Part shown: positions 9,253 to 17,408 of the stretch, one piece after another
Layout: each line of letters starts with the position of its first letter
Position numbering within the stretch: position 1 is the first letter of the stretch
From: CAVSLM01 sp963728895
Lineage (GTDB): Bacteria > Pseudomonadota > Gammaproteobacteria > JBBQDK01
NCBI GenBank assembly: GCA_963728895.1
Contig: CAVSLM010000006.1
Span: 62,001 to 126,000, forward strand
Direction of reading: 5' to 3'
DNA length: 64,000 bases
Notes under the pieces: model-generated
Database searches by the model: none
What the model was told of the DNA's origin: nothing
The model's input: only the letters and a program-made list of their open reading frames with translations
Translations under genes and position numbers: made by a program

Positions 9253-10496
9253 GTGCGTCTCAGGCCGGAGCCGCGTGCCACGATGCGTCCTGCGCCGCGC
9301 CTGCGGGCGTCACCGTGCTGGGGGCCACCGGGTCCATCGGCGTCAGCACGCTGGATGTGCTGGCACGCCACCCGCAGCGCTTTCGTGTCGTAGCCCTGAC
9401 CGCCCACCGCGACGTGGAGGGCCTGTTCGGGCAGTGCCAGGCGCACCGGCCGGAGCTCGCGGTTATGGCCGATGCCGGCGCCGCGGCGCGGCTGCAGCAG
9501 CGCCTGCAGGCGGCCGGTCTGCCCACCCGCGTGCTCGCCGGACAGGCAGGCATGCTCGAGGTGGCGGCGCTGCCCCAGGTGCGCCATGTCATGGCGGCCA
9601 TCGTCGGTGCGGCGGGGCTCGCACCCGCACTCGCCGCCGCCCGCGCCGGCAAGCGCGTGCTGCTCGCCAACAAGGAGGCGCTGGTGATGGCGGGGCACTT
9701 GTTCATGGAAGAGGTGCAGCGCAACGGGGCGCAGCTGCTGCCCATCGACAGCGAGCACAACGCCATCTTCCAGTGCATGCCGGCCGATTTCGCGCGCGGG
9801 CTTCAGGCGAACGGCGTGCGCCGCATCCTGCTCACCGCCTCGGGGGGACCGTTTCGCAGCACGCCGCTCGAGGCGCTGCCTGGCGTCACGCCGGAACAGG
9901 CCTGCGCCCATCCCAACTGGGTCATGGGGCGCAAGATCTCGGTCGACTCTGCCACCATGATGAACAAGGGCCTGGAAGTGATCGAGGCGTGCTTTCTGTT
10001 CAACACCCGCGCCGAGCACATCCAGGTGGTCCTGCATCCACAAAGTGTCATCCATTCCATGGTGGAATACGCCGATGGCTCGGTGCTCGCGCAGCTTGGC
10101 AACCCCGACATGCGCACGCCCATCGCCCATGCCCTCGCCTGGCCGGAGCGCATGGACTCGGGCGTGGCCAGCCTCGACATCTTCCAGGTGGCACGGCTCG
10201 ATTTCGAGCGCCCCGACCCGGTGCGTTTTCCCTGCCTGCGCCTGGCGCAGGAGGCGCTCGCCGCCGGGGGAACGGCACCGGCCATATTGAACGCCGCCAA
10301 CGAGGTCGCGGTCCAGGCGTTTCTGGAAGGCCGGCTCGCCTTTACCGGCATCGCGGAGGTGATCGAGCAGACGCTCGCGGCCATCACGCCGCAGTCCGCG
10401 GAATCCCTCGAGGTCATACAGGAGGCAGACGCACGGGCACGGGAGTCGGCTGGCGCCGGCATCGCCGCGCACCCGCGCCGCAGCGCAAGCTCATGA
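9249..10496 (+). CDS. dxr: 1-deoxy-D-xylulose 5-phosphate reductoisomerase
   Basis: Dxr (IspC) converts DXP to 2-C-methyl-D-erythritol 4-phosphate with NADPH, the committed step of the MEP isoprenoid pathway. The NADPH fold begins VTVLGATGSIGVSTLDVL. LANKEALVMAG, the metal and substrate motif PIDSEHNAIFQC, LTASGGPFR, GRKISVDSATMMNKGLEVIEA and HPQSVIHSMVEY follow. It has 415 residues against 398 in E. coli, with an N-terminal addition of about 15 residues. It shares ATGA junctions with cdsA and rseP. Later pathway genes ispD and ispF are also in the window, so much of the pathway is encoded here. Confidence 0.97.
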   Translation: MSASQAGAACHDASCAAPAGVTVLGATGSIGVSTLDVLARHPQRFRVVALTAHRDVEGLFGQCQAHRPELAVMADAGAAARLQQRLQAAGLPTRVLAGQAGMLEVAALPQVRHVMAAIVGAAGLAPALAAARAGKRVLLANKEALVMAGHLFMEEVQRNGAQLLPIDSEHNAIFQCMPADFARGLQANGVRRILLTASGGPFRSTPLEALPGVTPEQACAHPNWVMGRKISVDSATMMNKGLEVIEACFLFNTRAEHIQVVLHPQSVIHSMVEYADGSVLAQLGNPDMRTPIAHALAWPERMDSGVASLDIFQVARLDFERPDPVRFPCLRLAQEALAAGGTAPAILNAANEVAVQAFLEGRLAFTGIAEVIEQTLAAITPQSAESLEVIQEADARARESAGAGIAAHPRRSASS

Positions 10497-11854
10497 GCAC
10501 GTTTCTCACTTCCCTGCTGGCATTTGCCATCACGCTGGGCCTGCTGGTCACCATCCACGAGTTCGGCCACTTCTGGGTCGCGCGCCGGCTCGGCGTGCGG
10601 GTGCTGCGCTTCTCGGTGGGCTTCGGCGCGCCGCTGTGGCGCCGCCGCGGCAGGGACGACACCGAGTACGTGCTGGCGGCGCTGCCGCTCGGCGGCTATG
10701 TGAAGATGCTCGACGAGCGCGAGGGCGAGGTGGCACCCGCCGAGCGCGACCGGGCGTTCAACCGCCAGCCGACCTTCACGCGCATCGCCATCGTCGCCGC
10801 CGGGCCGCTGTTCAACCTGCTGCTGGCGGTGGTGGCCTACTGGCTGATGTTCGTCATCGGCGTGGTCGGGGTGCGGCCCGTGGTCGGCGACGCGGTGCCG
10901 GGATCGCCCGCGGCACAGGCGGGCTTCGAAAACGGCGAAGAGATCGTATCGGTCGAGGGCACAACCACGCCGACCTGGGACACCACGGCGCTGGAGCTGC
11001 TCGACGCCGCCATGAATGGCGACGTCATACGCGTGCGCGTGCGCACCTCCGGCGATCACCTGATCCAGCGCACCTTGCATCTGCGCGATGCGGACGCGCT
11101 CATGGACGATGGCGGGTTGCTGGAGAATCTCGGACTGCGGCCATGGCGTCCGCACCTGCCGCCCGTCATCGACAAGGTCGAGCCTGGTGGTGCCGCAGAG
11201 CACGCCGGCCTGCAGGCGGGCGACCGCGTCGTCGCGGTGAACGGCAAGCCCATCAGCGAATGGGAGCAGTGGGTGGACGTGGTGCGAGACCATCCCGATG
11301 CCAGGCTGCAGGTGGAGATTGCGCGCGACGGCACCCGCCACACCGTTGAGCTGCGCCCCGACGCGGTGGAGACCCAGAACGGGGTCATCGGCCGCATCGG
11401 GGCCTACGGGCGGGTGCCGCAAGGCGCATTGCAGGACCTGCGCACCGAATACCGTTATGGACCGCTGCACGCCATCGGCGCGGCGGTTTCGAAAACCGGC
11501 GAAATGTCGCTGCTGACGGTGCGCATGCTGTGGAAGATGGTGAGCGGCCAGGCCTCGGTGAAGAACATCAGCGGCCCCATCAGCATCGCACAATACGCCG
11601 GCCAGTCGGCCACCGTCGGCATGTCGTCGTTCCTGGCTTTTCTCGCCGTGGTGAGCATCAGCCTCGGCGTGCTCAACCTGCTGCCCATACCGGTACTGGA
11701 TGGCGGGCATCTGATGTATTACCTTATTGAGCTTTTCAAGGGGGGGCCGGTCTCCGAACGGACCCAGGTGTTGGGGCAGAAGGTCGGAATCGCCGTTCTG
11801 TTGGCGCTCATGACCGTGGCCTTCTACAACGATCTGGCGCGCCTTTTCGGTTGA
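10493..11854 (+). CDS. rseP: Site-2 intramembrane zinc protease RseP
   Basis: RseP cleaves trimmed anti-sigma factor RseA inside the membrane, releasing sigma-E in response to outer-membrane stress. The first helix carries the zinc motif HEFGH (around residue 22), and the last helices hold the second metal motif LLPIPVLDGGHLMYY. Two PDZ domains lie between, one after VRPVVGDAVPGSPAAQAGF and one after VIDKVEPGGAAEHAGLQAGDRV. It has 453 residues, the normal length. The ATG overlaps the dxr stop. Its position just before bamA is a conserved arrangement. Confidence 0.97.
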   Translation: MSTFLTSLLAFAITLGLLVTIHEFGHFWVARRLGVRVLRFSVGFGAPLWRRRGRDDTEYVLAALPLGGYVKMLDEREGEVAPAERDRAFNRQPTFTRIAIVAAGPLFNLLLAVVAYWLMFVIGVVGVRPVVGDAVPGSPAAQAGFENGEEIVSVEGTTTPTWDTTALELLDAAMNGDVIRVRVRTSGDHLIQRTLHLRDADALMDDGGLLENLGLRPWRPHLPPVIDKVEPGGAAEHAGLQAGDRVVAVNGKPISEWEQWVDVVRDHPDARLQVEIARDGTRHTVELRPDAVETQNGVIGRIGAYGRVPQGALQDLRTEYRYGPLHAIGAAVSKTGEMSLLTVRMLWKMVSGQASVKNISGPISIAQYAGQSATVGMSSFLAFLAVVSISLGVLNLLPIPVLDGGHLMYYLIELFKGGPVSERTQVLGQKVGIAVLLALMTVAFYNDLARLFG

Positions 11855-11954
11855 CGCTCGCTCGAACCTCCGACCCGCGCATCCCATCGGGCGGCGTTGG
11901 AACGGCCTGTCGTGCCGGAAATCGTCGACATCCTGCAGACCGGGAAGAGACGGT

Positions 11955-12115
11955 AATGCAGGGGAGGAATGCCTGTCCCGGCGCTGGCCGGTTCTCGCGC
12001 GCGGCATCGCTCTTCACTCGACGAATGGCGAGGGCAATCCCTTCGGCTCCGGCGCGGCGTCCACACACACGAGCTCTTTCGCCAACACCCGGATCCCGGT
12101 GAGATATGCAGGTTA
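11955..12115 (+). repeat. Dispersed intergenic repeat, copy A
   Basis: This 161-base intergenic segment is related to the 162-base segment at 51371-51532. Two blocks align without gaps: a 34-base block beginning ATGCCTGTCCCGGC (29 of 34 identical) and a 27-base terminal block containing CCGGTGAG and TATGC (23 of 27 identical). The middle is less conserved but keeps TTCACTCGA. The element ends just before the bamA start and includes an in-frame ATG (12106) that should not be taken as the bamA start. Confidence 0.6.
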
Positions 12116-12132
12116 AAACAATCTGGGGTCCC

Positions 12133-14409
12133 ATGAAGAAAGCCTGGTGGTTGCTGTTCCTGGTAAGCCAGCTGCTCACCCGGGCGTGGGCTTTCGAGCC
12201 CTTCAAGGTGGAGGATATCCGGGTCGAGGGGCTGCAGCGCATCTCGGCCGGCACGGTCTTCAACTATCTACCGGTGAAGGTCGGAGACACCCTGACACAG
12301 GCAAGTGCCTCGACGGCGATCCGCGACCTGTTCCAGACCGGGTTCTTCCGGGACGTGCGCCTGGAGCGCCAGGGCGGCGTGCTCATCGTTTCGGTGACCG
12401 AACGTCCGGCCATCGCCAACATCAAGATCTCGGGCAATCACGACATCGAGACCGACAAGCTGAAGGATGCGTTGAAGGAGATCGGCCTGGCCGAGGGGCG
12501 GGTCTTCGATCGTTCCATGCTGGACAAGGTCGAGCAGGAGCTGCGCCGGCAGTATTTCAGCCGCGGCAAGTACGGGGTGCGCATCACCTCGACCGTGACG
12601 CCGCTGGAGCGCAATCGCGTCGGCGTCGCCATCGACATCTCGGAAGGTCGCGTGGCGCGCATCCTCGACATCAACATCGTCGGCAACCGGCGCTTCGGCG
12701 ACAAGGAACTGCTGAAGACCTTTCAGCTCACCGGTCCCACGCTGTTCTCGTTCTACACGGGAAGCAACCAGTACTCGCGTGAAAAGCTCGCCGCCGACCT
12801 CGAGTCGCTGCGTTCCTTCTACCTCGATCGCGGCTACATCAACTTCAACATCGACTCCACCCAGGTGTCGATCACGCCCGACAAGCGCGACATCTACATC
12901 ACCATCAACGTCACCGAGGGCGAGCAGTTCACTGTCGACCAGGTCAAGCTCGCGGGCAATCTGGTGGTCGCGCCGGAGCAGCTCTATCCGCTGGTCTCGG
13001 TCCACGAAGGTGAGGTGTTCTCGCGCAAGGAGGCGACGGCAACCGCAACCCGTATCGGCGAGCGTCTGGGCAACGAAGGCTATGCCTTCGCCAATGTCAA
13101 CACCGTACCGGACATCAAGCCCAAGACCAAGCAGGTAACGCTCACCTTCTTCGTCGACCCGGGCAAGCGCGTCTACGTGCGCCGCATCAACTTCATCGGC
13201 AATGCGCGCACCCGCGACGAGGTGCTGCGCCGCGAGATGCGCCAGCTCGAAGGGGCGTGGTTCTCCACCGCGGCGGTGAACCGCTCGCGCGAGCGCCTGC
13301 AGCGCCTCGGCTACTTCGAGGACGTGACGGTGGAGACGCCCGCGGTGCCGGGCACCACCGATCAGGTGGATGTGAACTACACGGTGACCGAGCGGCTCTC
13401 CGGAAGCGTGCAGGTGGGGGTGGGCTACTCGCAGTCGCAGGGCGTGCTGTTCAACACCGCGCTCACCCAGGACAACTTCCTCGGCAGCGGCAATCGCGTA
13501 AGCTTCGCCTTCAACAACAGCACCGTCAACCAGATCTACAGCTTTTCCTATCTCAATCCCTACTGGACCCTGGACGGGGTAAGCCGCGGCTTCAGCGCCT
13601 ATTTCCGTACCACCGATGCCTCACAGGCCAACCTCTCCAACTACACCACGGACGTGTATGGGGGCAATGTCAACTTCGGAATACCGATCAACGAGTTCGA
13701 TACCATCCGCATGCAGGCGGGCTACGAGCACACGCGCATCAACACCACCAGCTTCTCGCCGCTGGAAGTCACCGACTTCATCGCCGCCAACGGCGACACC
13801 TTCGACACCATCAAGCTCAACGGCTCGTGGTCGCACGACACCCGCAACCGGGCGATCTTCCCCGACCGAGGCGGCCTGCAGACCGTCTCGGCCGAGGTGA
13901 GCGTGCCCGGCGCCAGCCTGGATTATTACAAGCTGAGCTACCGGCAGCTGCGCTACCTCCCTTTGACGCGCGCGCTCACCCTGTCCCTGAACGGAGAGGT
14001 GGCCTATGGAGACGGATACGGCGATACTGACGCGCTGCCGTTCTTCGAGAATTTCTATGCCGGCGGCGTGCGCTCGGTGCGCGGATTCAAGGACAACACC
14101 CTCGGTCCCCGCGATTCCAACGGCAATCCCCTGGGGGGCAGTTTCCGTGTGGTGGGTAACGCCGAGCTGCTGTTTCCGGCGCCGTTTCAGAAGGAATCCA
14201 AGTCGCTGCGCTTGAGCGCCTTCTACGATATCGGTAACGTATTCGACAATGCCAGCTTCAACGTGGGGGACCTGCGCTACTCGGTGGGCCTGAGCGCCAT
14301 CTGGCTCTCCCCGGTCGGCCCGCTGGCTTTCAGCGTCGCCAAGCCTCTGAACGCGCAGAGCGGGGACGAGACGCAGGCGTTCCAATTCACACTCGGTACG
14401 CAGTTCTGA
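12133..14409 (+). CDS. bamA: Outer membrane protein assembly factor BamA
   Basis: BamA is the core of the BAM machine that inserts beta-barrel proteins into the outer membrane. The ATG at 12133 gives a clear signal peptide (MKKAWWLLFLVSQLLTRAWA, cleavage before FEPF); an in-frame ATG at 12106 lies inside a repeat and adds no signal character. Five POTRA domains occupy about residues 20-420, each with the pattern of VEDIRVEGLQRISAG, IKISGNHDIE, DINIVGNRRF, QVKLAGNLVV and RINFIGNARTRDEV. The C-terminal half is a 16-strand barrel with the loop-6 motif VRGF (SVRGFKDN) and a final aromatic residue (GTQF). It has 758 residues; the family usually has 760-810. Confidence 0.97.
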   Translation: MKKAWWLLFLVSQLLTRAWAFEPFKVEDIRVEGLQRISAGTVFNYLPVKVGDTLTQASASTAIRDLFQTGFFRDVRLERQGGVLIVSVTERPAIANIKISGNHDIETDKLKDALKEIGLAEGRVFDRSMLDKVEQELRRQYFSRGKYGVRITSTVTPLERNRVGVAIDISEGRVARILDINIVGNRRFGDKELLKTFQLTGPTLFSFYTGSNQYSREKLAADLESLRSFYLDRGYINFNIDSTQVSITPDKRDIYITINVTEGEQFTVDQVKLAGNLVVAPEQLYPLVSVHEGEVFSRKEATATATRIGERLGNEGYAFANVNTVPDIKPKTKQVTLTFFVDPGKRVYVRRINFIGNARTRDEVLRREMRQLEGAWFSTAAVNRSRERLQRLGYFEDVTVETPAVPGTTDQVDVNYTVTERLSGSVQVGVGYSQSQGVLFNTALTQDNFLGSGNRVSFAFNNSTVNQIYSFSYLNPYWTLDGVSRGFSAYFRTTDASQANLSNYTTDVYGGNVNFGIPINEFDTIRMQAGYEHTRINTTSFSPLEVTDFIAANGDTFDTIKLNGSWSHDTRNRAIFPDRGGLQTVSAEVSVPGASLDYYKLSYRQLRYLPLTRALTLSLNGEVAYGDGYGDTDALPFFENFYAGGVRSVRGFKDNTLGPRDSNGNPLGGSFRVVGNAELLFPAPFQKESKSLRLSAFYDIGNVFDNASFNVGDLRYSVGLSAIWLSPVGPLAFSVAKPLNAQSGDETQAFQFTLGTQF

Positions 14410-14498
14410 TCTCGAGGCGAGGCATCGCGCGGCGGCGCCACGGCCGGTGCAGCGCCGTGCCGGCGTCAAGGCTTGATCATTCATCTGGAGTAGGTACC

Positions 14499-15020
14499 TT
14501 GAAAAAGCTCATATGGTCTCTCTGTTTGGGCGCCGGGTTGGCCCTGGCATCGACGGCCCAGGCGGCCGATTTCCGCATCGGCTACGTCAACCCCGTACGG
14601 ATCATGGACGAGGCCCCGCAGGCCGATGCCGCACGCAAGAAGCTGGAATCGGAGTTCGCGCCGCGCGAGAAGGAGCTGCTCGCCGCCCAGAAGCAGCTGC
14701 GTGCGCTGGAGGACAAGGCCTCGCGCGATGCCGCGGTGATGAGCGATTCCGAGCGCAACAAGCTCGATCGCGACATGCTGTCGCGCAAGCGCGAGATCAA
14801 GAACTCGCAGGACGAGTTCCGCGAGGATCTCAACATCCGCCGCAACGAGGAGCTCGGCAAGCTGCAGCGCCGGGTGTTCGAAGTGATTCAGGAGCTCGCC
14901 AAGCAGGAGAAGTACGACCTCATCGTCGGCGATGCGATTTTCGCCAGCGATCAGGTGGACATCACGCCCAGGGTGCTGCAGAAGCTCAAGAGCGAGTTCA
15001 AGGCCTCGGGCGGCAAGTGA
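14499..15020 (+). CDS. skp: OmpH/Skp-family periplasmic chaperone
   Basis: Skp holds unfolded outer-membrane proteins in the periplasm and passes them to BAM. The TTG at 14499 follows a GGAG ribosome site (14487-14490) by eight bases and starts a signal peptide, MKKLIWSLCLGAGLALAS, cut after AQA. The mature protein is largely helical and highly charged (ESEFAPREKELLAAQKQL, coiled coil to about residue 130), matching the tentacles of the Skp trimer. IGYVNPVRIM and the closing KYDLIVGDAIFASDQVDIT are family landmarks. It has 173 residues. It sits between bamA and lpxD as in E. coli. Confidence 0.93.
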   Translation: MKKLIWSLCLGAGLALASTAQAADFRIGYVNPVRIMDEAPQADAARKKLESEFAPREKELLAAQKQLRALEDKASRDAAVMSDSERNKLDRDMLSRKREIKNSQDEFREDLNIRRNEELGKLQRRVFEVIQELAKQEKYDLIVGDAIFASDQVDITPRVLQKLKSEFKASGGK

Positions 15021-16072
15021 CCGCAACGCCGATGCCACTCACACTCGGCGAGCTGGCGCAGCAGACCGGCACGCAGCTGCACGGCGATGCGCAGTGCCTG
15101 ATCAGCTCGGTCGCCAGCCTCGAGAACGCCGGCCCGGGCGCCATCAGCTTCCTGGTAAGTGCGCGCTATCGCAGGTATCTCGCCGCCACCGGCGCTTCGG
15201 CCGTGATCCTCGCGCGCGAGTTTCTCGCCGAGTGCCCGGTTTCGGCGCTGGTGAGCGAGAACCCGCATGTCACCTATGCACGCGTGGCGGGCCTGCTGTA
15301 TCCGCCGCCGCCGGCACGGCGCGGCATCCACCCAAGTGCCAGCGTCAGCGCGGCGAGCAGCATCGATCCGGACGTCTGGGTGGGTGCGCATTGCGTGGTG
15401 GAGGAGGGCGTGGTCCTCGCCGCAGGCGTACAGGTGGGACCAGGCTGCATCATCGAAGCCCATTCCAGCATCGGCGAATGCTCGCGGCTGGTGGCGCACG
15501 TCACCGTGTGTCACGGCAGCCGCATCGGGCGCAACGTGCTGCTGCATCCCGGCGTGGTGATCGGCGCCGACGGCTTCGGCCTCGCCAAACAGGGCGAGGT
15601 CTGGATCAAGGTGCCACAGGTCGGCGCGGTCAGCATCGGCGACGACGTCGAGATCGGCGCCAATACCACCGTCGACCGAGGCGCGGTGCACGACACCGTG
15701 ATCGAGCACGGAGTGAAGCTCGACAACCAGATCCAGGTGGGTCACAACGTGCGCATCGGCGCCTGCACCGCCATCGCCGGCTGCGTGGGCATCGCCGGCA
15801 GCACGCATATTGGACGCAACTGCACCATCGGCGGCGGAACCGGCATCGGCGGCCATCTGGAGATTGCCGACGACGTGCACGTCACCGGCATGTCCATGGT
15901 GACCAAATCCATCACCCAGCCGGGGCTGTACTCCTCCGGCATGCCGCTGCAGACCAATATGCTGTGGCGTCGCAACATCGCCCGGCTGCGCCAGCTCGAG
16001 GAGCTCGCGCAGCGTGTCAAGGCTCTGGAGCGGGTCGCGGCGGCACCGACGTCAGGCGAGGGGAAGGAATGA
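15017..16072 (+). CDS. lpxD: UDP-3-O-(3-hydroxyacyl)glucosamine N-acyltransferase
   Basis: LpxD adds the second hydroxyacyl chain (amide-linked) in lipid A synthesis. The N-terminal uridine-binding domain covers about residues 1-105 (ISFLVSARYRRYL). A left-handed beta helix of hexapeptide repeats runs from GIHPSASVSAASSIDPDVW to SMVTKSI. The catalytic His region QVGHNVRIG and the GADGFGLA motif are present. A helical tail ends the chain. The GTG at 15017 overlaps the skp stop (GTGA); an in-frame ATG at 15032 is the alternative, but it has no better ribosome site. It has 351 residues, the family norm is ~340. Confidence 0.96.
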   Translation: MTATPMPLTLGELAQQTGTQLHGDAQCLISSVASLENAGPGAISFLVSARYRRYLAATGASAVILAREFLAECPVSALVSENPHVTYARVAGLLYPPPPARRGIHPSASVSAASSIDPDVWVGAHCVVEEGVVLAAGVQVGPGCIIEAHSSIGECSRLVAHVTVCHGSRIGRNVLLHPGVVIGADGFGLAKQGEVWIKVPQVGAVSIGDDVEIGANTTVDRGAVHDTVIEHGVKLDNQIQVGHNVRIGACTAIAGCVGIAGSTHIGRNCTIGGGTGIGGHLEIADDVHVTGMSMVTKSITQPGLYSSGMPLQTNMLWRRNIARLRQLEELAQRVKALERVAAAPTSGEGKE

Positions 16073-16161
16073 ATACGGCAGATCGGTCTGCCGGCGGCCG
16101 GCGCGCTTCCGCGTCCCCGCCGCAGCTCACAGCGCCAACCAGCGACGACAAGGTTACGCCA

Positions 16162-16611
16162 TTGACTACGATGAACATCCACGCAGTGCTGAAGCGCCTG
16201 CCGCACCGCTATCCGTTCCTGCTGATCGACAAGGTCCTGGAATGCATACCCGGCAAATCGCTGCGCGCCCTGAAAAATGTCACCATCAACGAGCCGTTCT
16301 TCCCCGGGCATTTTCCGCAGCGCCCGGTCATGCCGGGGGTGATGATCCTGGAGGCGCTGGCACAGGCGACCGGGATCCTGGCCATGGCGAGCGCCCGGGA
16401 GGAGGCCGGCGCCAATGTCCTCTACTACTTCGTCGGTGTGGACAACGCGCGCTTCAAGCAGCCGGTGGAGCCCGGCGACCAGATGGTGCTGGAGGCCCTG
16501 ATGACGCGTCACAAACGCGGCATCTGGATGTTCAGCACCCAGGCCCTGGTCGAAGGCAAGATCGTGGCCTGCGCCGATCTCATGTGCACTGCGCGAGCGC
16601 TCGAGACTTGA
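16162..16611 (+). CDS. fabZ: 3-hydroxyacyl-[acyl-carrier-protein] dehydratase FabZ
   Basis: FabZ removes water from 3-hydroxyacyl-ACP in fatty-acid elongation and competes with LpxA/LpxD for their hydroxyacyl substrate. The hot-dog fold landmarks are LPHRYPFLLIDKV, NEPFFPGHFPQRPVMPGVMILEALAQATG with the catalytic His (GHFP) and Glu (ILEA), and KQPVEPGDQM. I chose the TTG at 16162 because AAGG at 16150-16153 is eight bases upstream and it gives 149 residues, the family length. ATG at 16171 is nearly equivalent. ATG at 16069, overlapping the lpxD stop, would add an unconserved 31-residue head. Confidence 0.95.
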   Translation: MTTMNIHAVLKRLPHRYPFLLIDKVLECIPGKSLRALKNVTINEPFFPGHFPQRPVMPGVMILEALAQATGILAMASAREEAGANVLYYFVGVDNARFKQPVEPGDQMVLEALMTRHKRGIWMFSTQALVEGKIVACADLMCTARALET

Positions 16612-17378
16612 TCGACGCGCGCGCCGTCGTCGACCCGCGCGCCTGCCTGGACGAGAACGTCACGGTGGAACCCTTCGCCGTCATCGGGCCGGATGTGCAG
16701 GTCGGCGCCGGGTCCCGGATCGGATCGCATGCGGTGCTGCGCGGACCGACGCGCGTCGGGCGCGACAACCGGATCTTCCAGTTCGCTTCGATCGGCGATG
16801 CGCCGCAGGACATGAAATACCGCGGCGAGCCGACGCGCCTGGAGATCGGCGACCGCAACGTGATCCGCGAGTTCGTTACCATCAACCGGGGCACGGTACA
16901 GGACCACGGCATCACGCGCGTCGGCAACGACAACTGGATCATGGCCTACGTGCACATCGCCCACGACTGCGACGTGGGCGACCGCACCATCTTCGCCAAC
17001 AACGCCTCGCTCGCCGGCCACGTGCAGGTCGGCGATCACGTCATCCTCGGCGGATTCACCCTGGTGCACCAGTATTGCGCCATCGGCGCACACGCCTTCA
17101 CCGCTTTCGGCACCGGCATCTCCAAGGACGTCCCGCCCTACGTCATAGTCGCCGGTCACCCGGGAACACCCCACGGCATCAACGTCGAGGGCCTGCGCCG
17201 GCGCGGATTCACCCCGGACGCCATTCAGGCGCTGCGCCGTGCCTACAAGCTGCTGTACCGCTCCCAGCTGCGCCTGGAGCAGGCGCTGGAGCGCCTGAGC
17301 GATCTCGGCAAGGAGCACCCGGAGATCGTGCCGCTGGTCGAGTTCCTGAAGAACAGTGAACGCAGCATCGTGCGCTGA
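16608..17378 (+). CDS. lpxA: Acyl-[acyl-carrier-protein]-UDP-N-acetylglucosamine O-acyltransferase
   Basis: LpxA transfers 3-hydroxyacyl from ACP to UDP-GlcNAc, the first step of lipid A synthesis. The TTG at 16608 overlaps the fabZ stop (TTGA) and gives 256 residues, close to the 262 of E. coli. The hexapeptide-repeat beta helix runs from IDARAVVDPRACLDENVTV to about residue 190. IGDAPQDMKYRGEPT, IREFVTINRGTVQDHG and the catalytic His in YVHIAHDCDVG match LpxA rather than LpxD. A helical C-terminus contains GINVEGLRRRGF. lpxB follows after a 30-base gap holding a perfect palindrome. Confidence 0.96.
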   Translation: MIDARAVVDPRACLDENVTVEPFAVIGPDVQVGAGSRIGSHAVLRGPTRVGRDNRIFQFASIGDAPQDMKYRGEPTRLEIGDRNVIREFVTINRGTVQDHGITRVGNDNWIMAYVHIAHDCDVGDRTIFANNASLAGHVQVGDHVILGGFTLVHQYCAIGAHAFTAFGTGISKDVPPYVIVAGHPGTPHGINVEGLRRRGFTPDAIQALRRAYKLLYRSQLRLEQALERLSDLGKEHPEIVPLVEFLKNSERSIVR

Positions 17379-17386
17379 GCGCGCGC

Positions 17387-17402
17387 GCCCTGCCGGCAGG
17401 GC
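17387..17402 (+). promoter_or_regulatory. Perfect 16-bp palindrome covering the lpxB ribosome site
   Basis: GCCCTGCCGGCAGGGC is its own reverse complement and lies in the 30-base gap between the lpxA stop and the proposed lpxB start. The only Shine-Dalgarno-like sequence for lpxB (AGGG, 17398-17401) is inside the right arm, so an RNA fold or a bound protein could mask it. Function is inferred only. Confidence 0.4.
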
Positions 17403-17408
17403 ACGCCG

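Noticed and set aside
12106..12132. An upstream ATG for bamA adding nine residues.
   Set aside because: It lies within the terminal block of the dispersed repeat, and the ATG at 12133 gives a standard signal peptide.
16069..16161. An N-terminal extension of fabZ from an ATG overlapping the lpxD stop.
   Set aside because: The extra residues are low-complexity and absent from the family; the TTG at 16162 has a better-placed ribosome site and yields normal length.
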